This document shows positions 1-11,850 of a stretch of DNA of 64,000 nt, piece by piece (positions within the stretch are counted from its first letter, which is position 1; every line of letters starts with the position of its first letter). This stretch comes from Euglena gracilis (Eukaryota; Euglenida; Euglenophyceae; Euglenales). The DNA lies in NCBI GenBank assembly GCA_039621445.1, contig CP154955.1, positions 6,190,785-6,254,784 of the forward strand. The letters run 5' to 3'. The position numbers and the translations under genes were made by a program. The notes under the pieces were generated by a model that was not told the DNA's origin, did no database searches, and was given only the letters and a program-made list of their open reading frames with translations.

Positions 1-907
1 GTGCCGACCACCCCCCGTCACATATACATTCGACCAATCCCATGGTCAGGGCTGTTAGTGACCAAAAAAAAATTATCGGGTTGTTTTTCACCTGGTCTTG
101 TGGCCACCCCTTGGTTGGGGGTTGGAAGTAGGTGCGTACGACACCCCCCAGTTGGGGGTTGCAGGAACTTGGATGGGGGCGGCGGGGGGGGGGGGGGTTT
201 TGGTTGGTCCTCCCAGTTCAAGGCGACTGTTTTATCTTTCCTCCTCATTAGGGCACCGATTTCAAACCCAAGCATCTTCCGCACAATTTAAATCTGTGCA
301 GGGACCATTGCCATTTTATGGATTTTGGAACAGTGAATTTCGGACGTTTTTATTTGGGGGGGGCGATCGAGTCAACTCCCTTGGCTCCCAGCCAGCTGAA
401 ATTATGATGCCCGGCTGATCCCACTCCGGGATCCCTGAAGTGAAGTGGGTGCCCAAGGCACCCACTACCCCCCCTTCAGTTCAGGGGGTGACGGACTGGG
501 TTTTCAGTGTGACTGACTGGATTTTTTAGGGGCAACCCCCTCACCTAACCCCCCCCCCCCGGTGCAGAAGGCGCCAGAAATATTGGGGTCATTTTATCAC
601 ATTTGCAGCCATATCCCGGGGGGGGGGGAGCGATTTACTGGTTTTCCGAAAACAGTGACTGACTGGTTTTTGAAAGAGTTTAAGTGACGACCCCCCTCCC
701 CCTGAGCATTGGTAAAAAAAAATGGATTCCCTCCATCGACTTCCTGGGTGGCACAAGGCCAAACGTTCCTGGGCATTTGGTCATTCCGGCGCCCAAAGCC
801 TTGGGAAGGACCCTTTTCTGGACCTATGGCCCGGCAGGACCCCCCCCCCCCTGTCGTGTCTGCGGGGACACTTCGAGCCCCCCCCCCTCTGGGTTGGTCA
901 ATTTCAG
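1..907. other. upstream DNA without recognisable gene
   Basis: No recognisable coding sequence. The stretch is broken by G and C homopolymers (for example around 185-200, 548-562 and 621-630), and the open frames here are low-complexity translations of them. It ends in the pyrimidine-containing AG at 906-907 that precedes the first assigned exon. It may hold the promoter or further upstream exons of the serine acetyltransferase gene, but nothing visible decides this. Confidence 0.5.
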
Positions 908-908
908 T
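901..908 (+). promoter_or_regulatory. putative spliced-leader (or cis) 3' splice acceptor before serine acetyltransferase
   Basis: ATTTCAG ends at 907 and an ATG follows at 909 that opens the full reading frame of the serine acetyltransferase model. A start codon this close to an acceptor fits spliced-leader trans-splicing, which is known in euglenids. A cis acceptor of an upstream exon is the alternative. Confidence 0.35.
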
Positions 909-1284
909 ATGGACTCCCGCCATATGGTGATGTGGGAGGAGGGGAAGGAGTTCAAAGTGACACATGCCGGAAGCGCTGAGATCGTTCCCCACGACCTGAT
1001 TTCCGCTCTGCGGCATTTTATGGGTAGTTGCGTTGGGCCCTTTTTTTTTTTTTGCTGTTTTTGATGTTTCTTTTGCACGACTTTGTGTGCGCTGGGTCTG
1101 TGAAACTGCTGATCACCTCAGGGATGCTCCTGAGCGAGGTGGAGGACCTTTTGCAGGATCAGGTGCGGCGTGCGCTGATCTACGTCCAGCATCCTCCGTC
1201 CAGTTGTCCCGTATGGTGATGGGGATGAAGGAAAACTAAATAAATACAAATTAAAATAAATGAATAATCAATTAACATACAAAT

Positions 1285-1322
<38 letters not shown>

Positions 1323-4300
1323 GTCAATCAATCAATCAATCAATCAATAAAATGCTACTAAATAATTATGCTTTCTGGAAGTTTTGGTGGATTATGGGTT
1401 GCATCATGAAAGCCAAACGTCTCTCAGTGAGGTTTTTTAAAAATGTTGAAACCAAAGAGTATTTTGCATGTATGTTTTCGCCAACCTCCTAATTTTCTTT
1501 GTTTGCAATGAAATAAAATATGAAGGAGTGGATGTCGTGGATGTCAAAAGCCATTGCAATTGGTGAGGGGGATCTTTGATGATGGCGAAGGAATATTCAG
1601 TGACCTTAGATATGATGGGGGCGGGGGAAAGGAGGATAGTTTAGTGTTTCCAACTCCCTCCCCCGGCGGTAGCTGACCAGCAGGTTTCGGACTCCTGGTG
1701 GTTGCTCGGTTGGGGATGCTATTGACCTTGCCAGCGCCAAAGGGAATGATGAATTTGATGATCAGAATCTGGGGTTTGGAGCAATTTTAGCCTGAGTGGC
1801 CAACCTCTCCCGGAGGGAGGCAGGATGCGGATGGGGCTCGGAGGGGGGGTCACAGCAGGGCTTCACCCCCGTCCCCCCCCCCCTGCCCCTTGCTGGGGGG
1901 TGTTGGCGCCGACTGCCATGACGAGTCCCCCACCGCTGGCGAGCACTGCACCCAGGCTTCTTTTAAAGGCAATTTGCCCCCCCCCTTGGGGGGACTTGGG
2001 GGGGCCCAATTTTGGAGGGTCAATCTTGGGGAGCAAAAAAATTTGGTGCTTCAAATCGAAAATAGAGGAAACCCCCCTGCCTCCCGAGTAGGTACCCCTC
2101 CCCAGGCGGGGTACCCACTCGGCCCGACCCTGGGGGGGGGGGGGGGGCTCGGCCGGGACCCACCCACCTCCCCCGGGTCACAAAACTTATAAAAAAAACC
2201 TCTGGCACCTCTTTTGCAATGGGGTGCCTGCCCAGAACCCAACACAAACAAACAACGCCGACGCGGGATGATGATGATGGACATGACCCAGAGCAGGCAC
2301 CCCCTCGGGGGGGGGGGGGTTGGGTCCCAGTTGGGTCCGGCCCAGGCAAATTTCCTGTGACAACCTCGGCGCCGGGGAGGTGGTATCAAAGCACCTTCTC
2401 CCGCCCTGCCTGCCCACAGCAGGCAACGCACGGGACCTGGGGGGTCCCTCAGGGGGTGGATGGCCCAAACCCTCCCCCCCCCCCGGGTCCTAAGACAACC
2501 TCTGACCCCCCAGCGAGGTATACAAACAGCAGCCTGGCTTTGCGGCCATCGCAAAGTCCATCACGGAGGAGTTCGTCCTCACGCTGCCCCACCTGCGCGT
2601 GGTGCTGCTGCAGGACGTCGACGCCTGCATGCGGGGGGACCCTGCGGCCAGGGGCGGTTGGGGCCAGCCCACCAAACCACCTCTTTTGTTCTCTTTAATT
2701 TTCCTTCTTTGCCAACCCCCCCTTTTGCCCCACTGATCTTCATTTTGACCTTTTCTGCCGGTTTTTGAGGTAAAGGAGGAAACAATGCATAATCTTTTTT
2801 TTAAAAAATTAATATATATAATAACCCCCCCAAAACAAACCCCCTCGGTTTTTTCCCCCCGGAAATTTCACGACCCCACGGGGGGTTTTATATTTGGGGG
2901 GTTTTTATATTCGGTCGGAAAAATCAACTCTTGGCGGGATCCAGTAGTCACTTTTTCGGTCCAAAATCACAAATACACCCACCCTTGGGGTCAAAAAAAT
3001 TTACTTTTCGGGCGAAGGAGCAATTTTCACACGTTTTTGGTTAAAAATTGCACCCAAATTTGCCAAAAATCGCAATTTCAGGAGATATTTTGTCGAAAAT
3101 TTTTCCTTCCGGCGCTTCGCGCCAGAGGAAGGGTTTTATATTCGGGCGGGATTTCAAGGTCCTCGGGGGGGGGGGGGTTGTATTTGGGGGGGTTATATAT
3201 TTATTTAAATTTATTAAATATTATAATTTAATTTTTGGTGTGATGTTCTAAAAAAAATACTCCATTGTCATTTTTCCCGTTGCCTGGTCAAAAGTGCCAT
3301 TGTTTTCCCAGTGGCAGGACACATGCCACCGCGTTGACCCACTTTCAGACAGCTGCTTGGGTGATGAAGATCTCTCAGATTGAATCGCCTAAAACACCCA
3401 TGCCATGGTGAACTTCCGGTTGAGGTCACCTTTGAGTGGCTGAAGGCAGCCTCAGGGTGAACAGCCAAACGTCTGCCATCAGATCACCGCTGTGGTCCCC
3501 CCCTAATAGAAGCACGGGTGCGCTTATAGCGGACCGCCGCCTCCGGTTTGGACTGCACGATTTCTATTGATTTCCTTGAGAAAACCCATCAAAATGTGGG
3601 GTGTGCTTGTAGCGGACCCCAGCGGCGGGGGGTGCGCTTTTATGACTCTGTGCTTGTAGCGGCTCCGTGCTTCTACCAGGGGGAGGGTTTGCTGACTCAG
3701 TCGCGCCATAAAGTTGTTTATTCGATCCCAACCCTCCCTGTCTCTGGCAAAGAGTCCAGAGGAAATTATCCTCTGCTACCCAGGTGTGCCACGCCTTTGC
3801 AGAAAGGCGAACCATCCTCATTGGAGTAATTTCAGACCGAACCCTGAATCCTAATGATTGGGGCAGTTTCACACACAGAGTGGGCATGTGATTCTCACTT
3901 TGCTGCGATCCTCGTTCCCCCAAATTGGCTGGAAAAAAAACTAGAGCCATATGTTTAGCAGTTTTTCCCAGACAATCATTTTTTGGAAGCAAGGGATGGT
4001 GAAACAATTTCTGCGGTGCTGGACTGCAAACACAGCAGGTAGGGTGCATCAACGTCCAGAATGCTCAAAATGCAATCTGTGTTTTACAAAAGCAGTGCAC
4101 AATGGTCCATGAGTATTCATGCTCCCCCAGGTGTAAACCATGCCCTATTTGTGAGGCATTCCACACCCATCCATGTCAAATCACACGGATCATATTTTGC
4201 CCTTTATCGTTTTGCTTGCTGGCCAACACCTCCGTGTGCTTTTGTGCCCGTTTTTTTGGGCCCGAGGAGTGTGAGAAAGCGTGTGTAGGTTCGCGGGATA

Positions 4301-7300
4301 GTGTTGCAACCTCCTCCCCACTCCGCTTCCGGACAGCGTGGCATCCTCACGCCCGGCTGCCCCAGGCATCGAGGCCATCTTCTCCCACCGGGTCGCCCAC
4401 GAGCTGTTCCGCCTGAAGGTGCCCCTCATCCCGCGGATGATCAGCGAGTACTGCCACCTCCGCACCGCCATCGACATCCACCCGGGGGCCACCATCGGCA
4501 CGTCGTTCTTCATCGACCACGGCACGGGCGTGGTGATCGGTGCGCACTGCCCCGGCTCCGCGGCGTTTGGGGCGTAAACCCCCCACTTGTAAACCCCCCG
4601 GGGTTTGCAGGATCCGGTTTGGTTGGTCGGCCGAAGGAGGGGGGGGTTATGGGTCCCGGAATTGTTGGTGAAAATCCACCCCCCCCCCCCAAAATGACCC
4701 CCAAAACCCCCCGAAATTGGCACTTTTTGGCAAATTTGGTCAAAAATGGCATTTTTGATGATGGTCGGTCGCAAAAAAAAAACTGCCAAAAACTCAGTTT
4801 TTGGGTGGTTTGCGGCAGTGTGTGCCAAAAATGTCACCCAACGAGGAGGCATTTTTTACAGGAAAAAACATTCTCTGAAAGAAAAAAGCTGCACGATTTA
4901 CCAACCAACCACAATTGAACTGGCTGAGTGCCCCCAAGATGCATTGCAAATGCAGAAGACACATAATATTCCATCAACCCCGCGCAAACAACAACCCCTC
5001 CCGGTTCATTATTTCGGCATGGTCACCACAACCGCTGGGGGAAGTTGGTCTAAAAATACAATACCTCTTTTGATCAAAAAACTTTCTGGTGCCTTCGGCC
5101 ACTTCCGGCCATTCCCAGCCGACCACACCTTGGAATCCAGTGTCAAAACCAGTCATTCAGCCCCCCCCCCCAGAAGTTGTCTTCAGCCAATTTAGCTGCC
5201 CAAAATGACAACTTTCTTCGTTTTTCTTCGGGTGAAGGTACGATAAAAATACCGAGATTTCCCATGAACTTCTTTCCTTCGAAACTGTTGCCCAAAAGGC
5301 AAAATGTTCAGGGAGGCCAGCGGGGCAGGCCAACTCCACAACCCAATAAGCCATCCCACCAAACCGGGACTTATAACCCCCCCCCCCGGGGAAGAAGAAG
5401 AAAGAAAAATGAAAACCACCGGGGGCAGGATGCAGATACTGGAGAAGATGCAATGGCTGGACAAGATGCAGAGATTGGACAAGATGAAGATGCTGGACAA
5501 GATGCAGTGGATGAGATGTAGATTGGACAAGATTAAGATGCTGGACAAGATGCAGTGGATGCAGATGCTGGACAAGATGCAAAGATTGGACAAGATGAAG
5601 ATGTAGAGATTGGGCAAGATGCAGATACTAGACAAGATGCAATGGATGCAGAGACTGGACAAGATGGAGATGCTGGACAAGTTGCAGACATTAGACAAGA
5701 TGCGGATACTGGATTGGCCAAATGAAACAAGGGATCAGGGGAGATGTTTGTGGCCAATGGTCTAAAATTGGCTTTGGCCGACCACAGTGGTCTTGTAAGC
5801 AGTCAAATTGGAAACATATCTGGCAGTAGCCGCAAGCTAGAAGCGGCCAAAGGTGGGTTAAACCGGGCAAAGTAGCCAAAAGTGACCAACAGTGGCCAAG
5901 AGTGGCTAAAAGTGGTACAAGTGGGTAAATGACCAAATGTGGATAAAAGTGGATGAATTGTATGCAGATATTGTAGTGGATGCTCTGGAGGCAGGTATCT
6001 GAGTGAATGTGGGTACAAGAGGTGCACCTCTAATGGCTTCAAAGGCGATGCTGGGCGATTCAGAGCGATGCTGGGCCCAAGGGCATGGCTGACCAGAGGT
6101 GCTTGCTGGGGACCCCAGAGGGGATCGGTCAAGAATGAGGTCAAGAATGAGGGACCATGAGATACCCCCCAACAGTTCCCCGCATCAAAATATACTTTAT
6201 ATTAATACTCCTGCCCGAGTAAAGCCCGTTTTATTGGGCTCAGATCCAAAAAATCAAAATAAAACACACCATAAAACCACCCCAAAAACAGACACCATAA
6301 AAAGGTGTATCTGCCAGCAAGAACGCCTGTGTTTTGGGAATTTGACAACTCTCCAGGAATGCCGAGTTGTCAACAGGGCAATAGAAGAATTGAAGCCCGT
6401 GAAGCGCCCTATCCAACAGTACCACCCCTCCCCCTTATTGTCCCCCCCCCCCTTATTGTCCCTGGGCCCCGGCCGACGGGGGATTTTTTGACCTGGCCAA
6501 TGAAATTCCTTTGGTACCCCCTTATTGTCCCCCCCCCCTTATTGTCCGATCGGGCCTCCCGGGGGCAGGTCGGTGGGACAATAAGGGGGGGGGGTACCTG
6601 GCTTTCCCCGTAACTCCACAGCTGGCCAAATTACCCAAATTCACAGCAACGTTTTTTGACGCGTTTTTCGGTGCTTTTTGGCCAAAACGGGCCAGAACAG
6701 AACAGAAGAACAAAATTTTCATAATATCTTGAAAATGAAGAAAAATGAAAGAAAATGTTCAGAACATCAAAGGAAGCCTTTGGACACCCTATCTATTGTA
6801 TTTTGGTTCAAGCACCTCAGCGATTATTCCCGACAACTCCCGACAAATTCCAACAAATCCTGACAAATCCCAACAAATCCGGCAATTCCCGACAACGCTG
6901 CAAGAAAATTTGGAAGAATAGATTGTGGACAAAAGGATGGATGAAGTTGCCCAAAAGGAACGCATGATTGGTTGTTAATGATTTTCTTTGCTGGCTTTGT
7001 TTTTGCTTGTTTTTGTCCCCAGAGGTTGTTTTGATAATGAGAGCTCCCTAAGCAGCTTTATTTGTTGTTGGGTTCAAAGAAGCTTGTTGTCGGTGAGTAG
7101 AAATTTTATGGCTTGACAATGGGATCACCATTGCCGTCAGACAGTCAAAAAATATCAAAAAAGTTGTCAAGTTTTCCTGCTCTTTCTATACATGATCTAT
7201 CAGCAAAACAAGCTTGGCATTGGCAAGGTGCTGGTTGAAATTATTATCTGGATGAGAGTGCATTAAAGAAATGGCACACGTGGGCAGTTTCTCGTGACAA

Positions 7301-10300
7301 TCAACCATTTCCAACACCAATGTATTGTTTCCCAGGTCTTTTTTTTCTTCTCCAGTTTATATTTGTGTATCAGAAATTCATAGGTTGCCAATATCACTGG
7401 CAGTTGTGATGTTGCATCTGTGTTGTGGCTTTTTACCCCACCCATGCCCAAAGACAAGCAATATTTGCCTCCGACTAGGGGGACAAAAATTGGTGGTCTT
7501 TGGGCAATGGAGGAGGTTTGGCACGCAATTCAAAGAATTATATAGAGTATCGTTTCAGGATTTTTTTTGCAGCCAAAAGCCAGCAAAAAAAGTGTCCAAC
7601 GGTCGGCAAAAGCGAATTAAAGGCAGTTGAAGGCAGCAAAGCAGTCGGCAAAGTGACCAACAACTGTCAAAAACAGCGAACAGTACCCAAAAGTGGCCAA
7701 AAGTAGTTTAATGATAACAACGGCCCAAAGCGACAAAAGTGGCCAAAAGTGGCCGAAATTTGCAGCAGTGGTTGAAAAGTGGCAACAGCGGCCAAAAGTG
7801 GCCAAAATCAAAGGCAGCAAAAACAGTCCAAAAGGGACCAAAATGGTTTGAAAGTGGCAAAATTGGCCAAAAGCAGCCAAAAATGGCTAAAAGTGGGTAG
7901 AAGTGGAAAATAATTTTTCAAAGGTCAGCAAAAGTGGCTTGAAAGCAAGGCCAAACACGAAACGTGGGCAAAAGCGTGACTTTCTTTTTCAGGAAATGGG
8001 ACCAAGCACCAGGCCACTTTTGGCCACCCCTTGTGGCTTTTGACCACTTTTGGCCACTTTTAGCCACTGTTGGACACGGAAATTCACATAGGATCACGAA
8101 AATGGGCATGAGGCCATTTTCACAGAAATCACGGAAATTCATGGGTGAGGCAGAAAGTTCAGAGAGTTTTTCATGTCACCCCGTCGTTTTTTCCCCTGCA
8201 AATTGCCTAGTGGCCGAATAACTTGGACGGGGGAGGGGCAAAAAAGAATCTTCCAGTAATTTGGCACCCCCCCCCTTCAAAGACAAAACGCTGAAAGAAG
8301 GGCCCAAATAACCTGGCAGGGGGGCAGGGCCAAAAGTTGATTCCAATAACCTGGCACCCCACCTTTCCAGGTTATTGGGGGGTTACAGATTGGATAGAAA
8401 CTGATGAGCAGACTGATCATTTCGCGTATGCAAACAGGGATTTTTTGTTGTTGTTTTTTTTTTTTGCAGGAGAACCCCTGCTTATGATCATAAACATTTT
8501 GGTATGGGTGTACCTGCAATGGTCTTTGGGAAGGTCTACGTTGTGGCATGCATTCTGTTGTATTGCAAGCCAGATAGGTGCCACATTTGAACAACACTGG
8601 CAAGGTTTTGCATTTTGGTTTCTTTTTTTGCATGTCGCATTCAGGTTGTTTTTTTAAGGTGCTGGGGGGGTGCCTGCCTGGGCAGGCACTCCAAGGCACT
8701 CCCCATCCGACCCCCCAAGGGGATAGGGCACACGGCCAACAGTGCCCTAGCACAGACCTCAGCGCCGAAGGCGCCGGGGAGCCAAAATGGCCTATTTTCA
8801 AAGGAATGTGCCTGGGCGCAGGCCGAAATCCGACCCCCTCCCAGGGGGAGGGGTAGTGCCTGCCTGGGCAGGCACCCCAAGGCACTCCGGACCCCCCCCC
8901 CCCGGGGTTGGTAAAAAAACAGCCTGGTTGCATTGTCAGGCAATCTCCAGACTGTAATATGGAGAGACAATCTGTTGCCACAACCGCCCAAACATGGCTC
9001 CGGTGCAGAATGGGACGTGATTTTCTTTTGCTTTTTTGAAAAAGTAAATTCACGGAAAATTGTGAAAAATCACGGAAAATCACAGATGCATTTTGGTCTC
9101 AGCCAGCCCAGAAATGAGAGGAACCCTGCCTGGTGTTGGCCAGTAGTGGGCAAAAATGCTAAAAGTGTGCAAATGTGGGCAAAAGTGGCCAAAAGTGGCA
9201 AAAGTGCAAAATCCGTCATTTGCCTCAGATCAAATTCTTCCAAATTCATGTGTCCGGGACCCCACCTCCAGTGTCCAAAACCCAACAAATCCTGACAAAT
9301 CCCAACGGCTCAGTATTAATCAAAACCCGGTTGGATGGCTGATGATTTTTTATTTTGTAAGTGAAGAATGAACCCCGGGGGGGGGGGTGAGCATTGGTGT
9401 GCTTGGGATTCAGTCGGTTACTCCAGTTTCTGCGTTTGCTGAATTGAATAAATGCAGACAGATGCGTTTTTTTTTGCTCATTTTTTGCACATTTTTAAAA
9501 AAGCACATTTTCCCCACAATTTTACCCAAGTTTCCCGCACTTTTTGACCATTTTTACAATTTTTTTTGTAATTTTTTTTGAAAATTTGGAATTTTTCGGC
9601 ACTGGTTTTTTCCTCACATTTATATTCAGTTGTTGTAAATTTGGTGTCATTTTGTGTGTTTTGGGCAATTTTTGCAATTTGTGCCTTTTCTCTGAAACTT
9701 TGAATGTTTTGCACATATTTTTGCCATTTTTTTGTGCATGTGGTTGCGCATTTTTTTTGTGCATTTTTGCTTTTTTTTTGGAGGTTGGGCTGGCCTTTTT
9801 CTCCCCTGCAGACAGGCAAGGCTGGCAGCTGTGCATTTTTTTGCGGTTTGGAGAGTTGACACAGAAGTCCCCCCCTTTCAGGGGAGACGTCCACCTTGGG
9901 CAACAACGTGAAGCTCTTCCACGGGGTCACCCTCGGGGCCCTGTCCACCAAGGATGGCCAGGCAATGGCGGGAACAAAGCGCCACCCCACCATCGAGGAC
10001 GATGTCACGCCCAGCCGGCAGTGACATCGTGAATGCGGGGGGGGGGGTTCCCACCGCGGGATTCTCGCGAGCGATGATATGAACGTTCAACGCCACTATC
10101 TCACATTTTACTCTCTGTGAAATTTGTATTTAAGGCACATGAACACCATGGAGCACACGAGCTTGTCTCTTTCAGTTTAAAAGGGATGCCAGAAGGACAG
10201 CTCTGAGTATTCGTCTGTTGTTCCTGCTCACACAATCTCACAAAATCATTGTTAGCACTTCCCAGAACTTGGAGACACCCAAAAGCGTATCCCACGTCGA

Positions 10301-11367
10301 GAGGGGTGATCTTATTTATAACCCATGACCCACCGGGGGGGAAGGGGTCTCGGACACCTTGCTGACCTCACCCCCCCCCCCGGGTGAGGTCAGCCTCGCT
10401 ATAAAATCCAGCCTGTGCTGAACTCATGTGAACAATGGGGGAAGATTCAGCCTGGTCCGGTATGGGTCGCCACCCAAAGCTTGGAGTTTTGCAGGTTTGG
10501 CTGCGGCGTGGCGGCTGCCGCCGATCTACGCCGGGGCAGTCATCCTCGGGGGCCGCACCGTGGTGGGGAAGGGCGCCACCCAGGGCTGCCCAGGCTTTCT
10601 GGAATATTTAAAAGGAAATGCTGTGGATGGAGGGGTGCGGGCAGGATTTGTTGAAGGTTGGACACCCAGGAGGTCGGGTGGGTGGGTCCGCTGACAAGGC
10701 GCCTGGGGGTGCCCACCCCAAGGTCCCCTCAAGGGCCTTGTGCCCCCCCCCCCCCGCCAGAGGTGGGGGTGGAGGTTTGGCCCTTTTTTTAGGCACGAAG
10801 TCATAAAGATATTTCTACTGTTGTTGTTATATATACTGATTATATAACCTCCAAAATTGACTCCCCAAAATGGGTCCCGGACCCCCTCCCCGGGGGGGGG
10901 GCAGGTGTCCCTGGGTGGGTGATGGAGAATTCCCCTCCCCCCAATTCTCAAAAAGACCCTGCTCCCCCCAGGCCTTCCTGGACCGCCCTGGGCCCACCAT
11001 CGGGGGCAGCGTCTTCGTCACGAGGTCGGTGCCCCCGGGGCACGTCGTGACCCAGTCCATGCCGGAGTTGCACCTCAAGCCGCCGGGCAGCATGGCCGGG
11101 CGGCATTTTGACGGCACGGCCGACCTGGGTTTGGGGGGGGGGGGGGGCTGCCACTCCAAACAAGGCAGGAACTCCAAGGCAGCCAGATTCTGACCCCGGA
11201 CACCCACCCCAGGGCACTCCCCCCCCCCTCTGCTGGGAAGGCACTCCGAAGCAGCCCCAGCCCCAGGCACCCCAGGGCATCCGAGACCCCTGCCCCCCCC
11301 CCCCCCCGGGTCAAATTCAGCCCGAGCAATGATCGGCGAGTTCGAGAGCTTCGACCCCAGCATCTGA
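909..11367 (+). CDS. serine O-acetyltransferase (long EpsC/CysE-like form), nine exons
   Basis: Serine O-acetyltransferase transfers acetyl from acetyl-CoA to L-serine, giving O-acetylserine for cysteine synthesis. Proposed exons are 909-1023, 1122-1197, 2514-2645, 3752-3783, 4366-4539, 9882-10008, 10523-10577, 10996-11128 and 11321-11367 (TGA 11365-11367). They sum to 891 nt, exactly 297 codons, and every junction is in phase. The N-terminal helical region carries [12 protein letters not shown] and [13 protein letters not shown], the usual pre-catalytic segment. The catalytic exon reads [26 protein letters not shown], with the active-site His-Pro and Asp-His pairs. Left-handed beta-helix hexapeptides follow ([44 protein letters not shown], then PELHLK). 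Introns at 2646, 10009 and 10578 are nonconventional; the others are GT-AG. The family is certain from exons 3-8. The first two and the last exon are supported by phase and splice signals only. Confidence 0.85.
1198..2513 (+). other. intron 2 of serine acetyltransferase (GT-AG)
   Basis: The donor follows CATCCTCC at 1197 and the acceptor is CCCCCAG at 2507-2513, giving a phase-2 join that opens the EVYKQQPGF segment. The intron holds the AATC microsatellite at 1281-1347 and C/G homopolymer tracts (for example 1867-1882, 1979-1986, 2130-2147). No other gene is seen in it. Confidence 0.5.
1281..1347. repeat. (AATC)n microsatellite
   Basis: About sixteen near-perfect tetranucleotide units, with single-base interruptions (AACC, AGTC). 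Confidence 0.9.
2806..3212. mobile_element. short TIR element (MITE-like)
   Basis: The left end, around 2811-2832, reads TATATAATAACCCCCCC. The right end, around 3189-3207, is its imperfect inverse (GGGGGGGTTATATATTTA). The interior repeats a 'TTTTATATTTGGGGGG' motif at 2885-2920 and a GGCGCTTCGCGCC hairpin near 3110. No coding capacity and no clear TSD were seen. Confidence 0.4.
3500..3690. repeat. dispersed GTGCTTGTAGCGG motif repeat
   Basis: Versions of G(C/T)GCTT(A/G)TAGCGG recur near 3511, 3601 and 3650, with a related GCGCTTTTATGAC at about 3633, giving a loose 50-90-bp periodicity inside intron 3. No function assigned. Confidence 0.35.
5430..5712. repeat. minisatellite built on GACAAGATGCAGTGGATG
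   Basis: Degenerate tandem units of about 15 and 30 bp with the core GGACAAGATGCAG/AAGATGAAGATG occur roughly fifteen times. The open frames across it on both strands are repeat translations. Confidence 0.8.
6415..6600. mobile_element. MITE, TTATTGTCCCCCC family, copy 1
   Basis: A roughly 185-bp element related to those at 16617-16800 and 20287-20474. It has duplicated CTTATTGTCCCCCC motifs at each side, a central GGCCAATGAAATTCCTTTGGTACC block, GGTCGGTGGGACAATAAGG near the right end, and TIR-like GTACCACCCC/GGGGGGTACC termini. Non-coding. Confidence 0.6.
8219..8395. repeat. AATAACCTGGCA inverted-repeat element
   Basis: AATAACCTGGCA occurs at about 8309 and 8346 and its inverse CCAGGTTATTGGGG at about 8369, with a related AATAACTTGGACGGGG at 8218. 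A short foldback sequence, non-coding. Confidence 0.4.
8655..8905. repeat. GGCAGGCACTCC / GCGCCGGGG repeat family member
   Basis: TGCCTGCCTGGGCAGGCA with CTCCAAGGCACTCC at both ends brackets a GGCGCCGGGGAGCCAAAATGGCC core. Sequences with the same core recur at 13290-13400, 25480-25665 and 29575-29650. Likely a small dispersed element. Confidence 0.4.
10009..10522 (+). other. nonconventional intron 6 of serine acetyltransferase
   Basis: It starts GCCCAG and ends CTGCCGCC. CAGCCG at its start pairs with CGGCTG at its end. Removing it joins GTCAC to GATCTACGCC, giving the expected family sequence EDDVTIYAGAV exactly. No GT-AG solution gives this. The short stem-loop at 10361-10394 lies inside. 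Confidence 0.85.
10361..10394. repeat. 13-bp perfect inverted repeat
   Basis: GCTGACCTCACCC (10361-10373) and GGGTGAGGTCAGC (10382-10394) are perfect inverse complements around a C-rich loop, inside nonconventional intron 6. Function unknown. Confidence 0.8.
10578..10995 (+). other. nonconventional intron 7 of serine acetyltransferase
   Basis: It starts ACCCAG and ends CTGGGCCC. CCCAGGGC at its start and GCCCTGGG at its end are perfect 8-bp complements. The join gives [12 protein letters not shown], the family consensus. There is no usable GT-AG pair. Confidence 0.87.
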
Positions 11368-11850
11368 GCGACCGCGTGCTGCTCTGCTGGGGGCGAGTTA
11401 TTATTAACTACCCCGTGCCAACCAAACACTCACCGTGGTTCGGTCCAGCATTCCTCCAACAAACAGCTCAGCTCAAGTTCTTTCAAATTTTTGAGAAAAA
11501 AGGCCCTGTCAAAAGGCATTTATTCTTTTGTCGCACGTTGGCGCACAATTTAAAACTTGAGGGACAAGCTGGAAAAAAGTCGCAGCATGTCGCATCCAGA
11601 TGTAATACTTTTTTGCCAAACGCGCTCTTCCAGGGAGAGCAATTGCAGTTTTACACACCAAAAAGGGGGACAAAAACCAAATGAAAGCTCGCGGTATATG
11701 GAAACATTGGGAAATCGTACCTCCAACGTCCGCATCATTTCATTTCATTTCATTGAGCCCAAAAAAATCAAGAGACAATTTCATTTTCAGCAGGGGTTAC
11801 CGGCAGCTCTTCCCGGCCAGGGACTCCGGTGCCCACAAGAACCTAGGAGG
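11368..11850. other. downstream of serine acetyltransferase, nothing recognised
   Basis: Ordinary-complexity sequence that would include the 3' UTR and polyadenylation region. No gene or repeat recognised. Confidence 0.5.

Larger units (their letters stand above)
2646..3751 (+). other. nonconventional intron 3 of serine acetyltransferase
   Basis: The intron starts GGCCAG (CAG at +4 to +6) and ends CTGGCAAA (CTG at -8 to -6). GCCAG near the start pairs with CTGGC near the end. Removing it joins GACCCTGC to GAGTCCAGAGG, reading [15 protein letters not shown] in frame. There is no GT-AG pair at these boundaries. It contains the TIR element at 2806-3212. Confidence 0.7.
5825..9210. repeat. scattered arrays of (A)AAAGTGGCC(A)
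   Basis: Clusters of a 10-15-bp unit AAAGTGGCCAA occur at about 5825-5935, 7630-7930 and 9150-9200, and as the reverse complement (CCACTTTTGGCC) at 7995-8075. The two orientations within one intron could fold back on each other. Confidence 0.6.
4540..9881 (+). other. 5.3-kb GT-AG intron 5 of serine acetyltransferase
   Basis: The donor is GATCG|GTGCGC at 4540 and the acceptor CCTTTCAG at 9880-9881. The join gives [15 protein letters not shown] in frame, which pins both sites. The interior is repeats: a minisatellite (5430-5712), a MITE (6415-6600), AAAAGTGGCC arrays (5825-5935, 7630-7930, 7990-8075, 9150-9200) and inverted repeats at 8219-8395 and 8655-8905. The region 9470-9870 is very T-rich. 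I see no exon in it. Confidence 0.7.

Noticed and set aside
1-2800. Many 60-170-codon open frames on both strands
   Set aside because: They consist of Pro, Gly and Gly-Arg runs translated from C/G homopolymers and have no family signal; only the exons assembled by homology, phase and splice sites were kept.
5157-5757. ORFs of 140-170 codons over 5157-5757
   Set aside because: They translate the tandem minisatellite and show the same repeat in several frames.
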